DNA from: an uncultured Bacteroidales bacterium | Lineage (GTDB): Bacteria > Bacteroidota > Bacteroidia > Bacteroidales > P3 | DNA: 8,108 nucleotides | NCBI GenBank assembly: GCA_937884485.1 | Contig: CALGCG010000045.1 | Span: forward strand, 1 to 8,108 | Direction of reading: 5' to 3' | Part shown: positions 6,340 through 8,108 of the stretch, piece after piece | Position numbering within the stretch: position 1 is the stretch's first letter | Layout of the letters: every line of letters begins with the position of its first letter | The notes under the pieces: generated by a model | Seen by the model: the letters and a program-made list of their open reading frames with translations, nothing else | What the model was told of the DNA's origin: nothing | Databases searched by the model: none | Position numbers and translations under genes: made by a program

Positions 6340-7262
6340 CGAAAATACTCATATCCGACCGTACCCATGAGGTATTGGAGCAGAAGCTCCGCGATGCTGG
6401 CTTCGAGGTCAGCGTGGAACCGGGGCACGACTATGAGAGCCTCATCGCTGCCGCGCAAGGCTGCGACGGGCTGGTGGTGCGGAGCAAAGTGGTGGTGGAC
6501 CGTGCATTCATCGACCGTGTGCCGTCGCTGCGCTGCATCGGCAGGGTAGGGGCAGGCATGGAAACCATCGATGTGGAATATGCGGAAAGCAAAGGTGTCC
6601 GCTGCCTCAACAGTCCCGAAGGCAACCGCGATGCCGTGGGCGAGCATACGGTAGGCCTGCTGTTGGCGCTGCTGAACAACATTGCCCGTGCCGACGCCGA
6701 GGTGCGCCGGGGGCTGTGGCGTCGCGAGGAGAACCGGGGCTACGAGCTGGGGAACCTCACCGTGGGCATCATCGGCTGCGGCAACATGGGCCACGCCTTT
6801 GCCCAAAGGCTCAGTGGCTTCGGCTGCCGGGTGGTGGCCTACGACAAATACAATGCGCCGGAGGGCATTGAGGCGGTGTCGCTCGAAGAGCTGCAGGAGG
6901 TGGCCGACGTGGTCAGTTTCCATGTGCCGCTCACCGACGAAACGCGCCATTACCTCGACGCCGGCTTCATTGCTTCCATGCGCAAGCCCTTCTTCCTGCT
7001 GAACACCTCGCGCGGGGCGGTGGTGGACACCGTCGCGTTGGCACAGGGTCTGGAGGAGGGCAAGGTGCGGGGTGCCGCACTGGATGTGCTCGAATACGAG
7101 GACATGACCAAGGACGGCCTGGCCGATGCGCCGGAGCCGATGCAGTACCTCCTGCGGAGCGACCGCACGGTGCTCACGCCCCACGTGGCGGGATGGACTG
7201 TGGAATCGAAGTATAAACTCGCTGCCGTGCTGGCGGACAAAATGATAAGTGTACTGAAATGA
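6336..7262 (+). CDS. D-isomer-specific 2-hydroxyacid dehydrogenase, phosphoglycerate-dehydrogenase-like
   Basis: This 308-residue cytosolic NAD-dependent oxidoreductase is closest in pattern to D-3-phosphoglycerate dehydrogenase (SerA), which makes 3-phosphohydroxypyruvate for serine synthesis. Visible motifs: RVGAGMETID, and NSPEGNRDAVGEHTVGLLLAL in the region before the cofactor domain; the Rossmann loop GCGNMG at 147-152; and the catalytic triad R226 (NTSRGAVVD), E255 (in ALDVLEYE) and H283 (LTPHVAGWT). It lacks the C-terminal ACT regulatory domain of E. coli SerA (410 residues), so serine feedback by that route is not expected. No serC or serB is adjacent in the window, so the substrate is not fixed by context; another 2-keto acid is possible. 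Its ATG overlaps the stop of the lipoprotein gene (ATGA), and its own stop overlaps the next start in the same way. Confidence 0.88.
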   Translation: MTKILISDRTHEVLEQKLRDAGFEVSVEPGHDYESLIAAAQGCDGLVVRSKVVVDRAFIDRVPSLRCIGRVGAGMETIDVEYAESKGVRCLNSPEGNRDAVGEHTVGLLLALLNNIARADAEVRRGLWRREENRGYELGNLTVGIIGCGNMGHAFAQRLSGFGCRVVAYDKYNAPEGIEAVSLEELQEVADVVSFHVPLTDETRHYLDAGFIASMRKPFFLLNTSRGAVVDTVALAQGLEEGKVRGAALDVLEYEDMTKDGLADAPEPMQYLLRSDRTVLTPHVAGWTVESKYKLAAVLADKMISVLK

Positions 7263-7798
7263 TTGTAGTGAAGAACAGTATAGTCTCCGACGACGTGGCC
7301 GACCAGTGCTTCGGCTGCGACCTTTCCTTCTGCAAGGGCGCCTGTTGCGTCGACGGCGACAGCGGTGCCCCGTTGATGGAAGAGGAGGTGGCGGAGCTGG
7401 AGGCCGTGCTGACCGAAGCCCTGCCACGCATGACCGAACAGGGCCGCCAGGCGGTGGCCAGCCAGGGCGTGGCTGTGCGCGACAAGGACGGCGACCTCGG
7501 CACTCCGCTCATCGACGGCGGAGCCTGCGCTTTCATCACCTACGGCGCCGACGGTTGTGCCCTCTGCGCACTGCAGGGGTTGTACAAGCCGGTGTCGTGC
7601 CACCTGTACCCCATCCGCGTGGAGGACTACGGCGAGTTCACGGCGGTGAACTACCACCAGTGGGACATCTGCCGCTGCGCCAAAGGCAAGGGGGAACCCC
7701 TCTACCTATACCTTAAGGAACCGCTTATCCGTCGCTTCGGACAGGAATGGTACGACGAACTTGTTGAACAGATTAATTTGAGAAACAATGAACTATAA
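7259..7798 (+). CDS. DUF3109-family cysteine-rich protein
   Basis: This 179-residue soluble protein contains ten cysteines arranged in clusters: C17, C20, C25, C29 and C30 near the N-terminus, then C90, C100, C103, C114, and C138 with C140 near the end (eleven counting both of the last pair). The segments CFGCDLSFCKGACC, KPVSCHLYPIRV and WDICRC match the DUF3109 family, which is related to the YkgJ-type proteins annotated as putative iron-sulfur or zinc-binding proteins. The spacing suggests one or more bound metal centres. The biochemical role is unknown. It has no signal peptide or membrane segment. Its start overlaps the dehydrogenase stop by 4 bp and its last 11 bp overlap the start of lspA, so translation of all three is likely coupled. 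Confidence 0.85.
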   Translation: MIVVKNSIVSDDVADQCFGCDLSFCKGACCVDGDSGAPLMEEEVAELEAVLTEALPRMTEQGRQAVASQGVAVRDKDGDLGTPLIDGGACAFITYGADGCALCALQGLYKPVSCHLYPIRVEDYGEFTAVNYHQWDICRCAKGKGEPLYLYLKEPLIRRFGQEWYDELVEQINLRNNEL

Positions 7799-8108
7799 GA
7801 AACGTTTGTGGCTCTACGCCGCCTTGGTGGCGGCCATTCTTGTTGTGGACCAGGTGGTGAAAATCCTGGTCAAGACCAATATGCACCTCGGCGAGGACAT
7901 ACCGCTGATTGGCGAGTGGTGCCGCCTGCATTTTATCGAGAACGAAGGTTTTGCCTTTGGTATGCACTTCGGCGGCACTGCCGGCAAGGTCTTCCTGAGC
8001 CTCTTCCGCATTGCGGCCACGACGCTTGTGGGCTGGTACATCCTGCGGCAGCTGAAACGCAACGGCAGGACCTCGATCATCGGCAGCCTTACGCTCATCT
8101 TTGCCGGC
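7788..8108 (+). CDS. lspA: lipoprotein signal peptidase II, 5' part only
   Basis: The gene is cut by the window edge; 107 codons are visible with no stop. Signal peptidase II is the inner-membrane aspartyl protease that removes the signal peptide of prolipoproteins after diacylglyceryl transfer. Visible family motifs: a first transmembrane helix ending in DQVVK (D21-K25, equivalent to the conserved D-Q-x-x-K of LspA), and the FIENEGFAFG block at residues 49-58, matching the conserved N-x-G-x-A-F segment. A second hydrophobic segment begins around residue 70 and another at about 98. The two catalytic aspartates lie in the missing part, so activity cannot be judged here. ATG 7788 lies inside the end of the DUF3109 gene, an 11-bp overlap. 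The substrate class includes the DUF4249 lipoprotein encoded earlier in the same transcript. Confidence 0.92.
   Translation, partial: MNYKKRLWLYAALVAAILVVDQVVKILVKTNMHLGEDIPLIGEWCRLHFIENEGFAFGMHFGGTAGKVFLSLFRIAATTLVGWYILRQLKRNGRTSIIGSLTLIFAG

Overview
The window looks like a piece of a GC-rich Bacteroidota chromosome, probably Bacteroidales. Three things support this. A textbook Bacteroidota promoter (TTTG, 20 bp, TAnnTTTG) lies at 759-790. There is a TonB-dependent receptor carrying an N-terminal carboxypeptidase-regulatory-like domain, followed by a DUF4249 lipoprotein. Short intergenic gaps show no strong Shine-Dalgarno sequences. The exact genus cannot be read from the sequence alone.

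Layout: one gene on the minus strand (64-669, a MarC-family membrane protein) is separated by a 135-bp divergent promoter region (670-804) from seven tightly packed plus-strand genes. In order these are an M16 zinc peptidase (805-2061), a six-helix voltage-gated potassium channel (2071-3033), a TonB-dependent outer-membrane receptor (3038-5446), a DUF4249 lipoprotein (about 5452-6339), a D-2-hydroxyacid dehydrogenase of phosphoglycerate-dehydrogenase type (6336-7262), a cysteine-rich DUF3109 protein (7259-7798), and the 5' part of lspA, signal peptidase II (7788 to the window edge). Gaps are 9, 4 and 5 bp, then overlaps of 4, 4 and 11 bp. No terminator is visible between them, so all seven are probably one transcription unit.

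How they may work together: the receptor and the DUF4249 protein form a recognisable outer-membrane pair of the TonB-dependent uptake type. The DUF4249 protein has a lipobox, and its maturation needs the enzyme encoded by lspA three genes later. The M16 peptidase and the potassium channel have no obvious mechanistic tie to the pair. Their position in the same transcript is the most unusual aspect of the window and suggests either an uptake/processing system or simply a mixed operon. The dehydrogenase, DUF3109 protein and lspA look like housekeeping genes joined by translational coupling.

No RNA gene, insertion sequence, CRISPR array or long non-coding stretch was found. Nearly every base outside 1-63 and 670-804 is coding.
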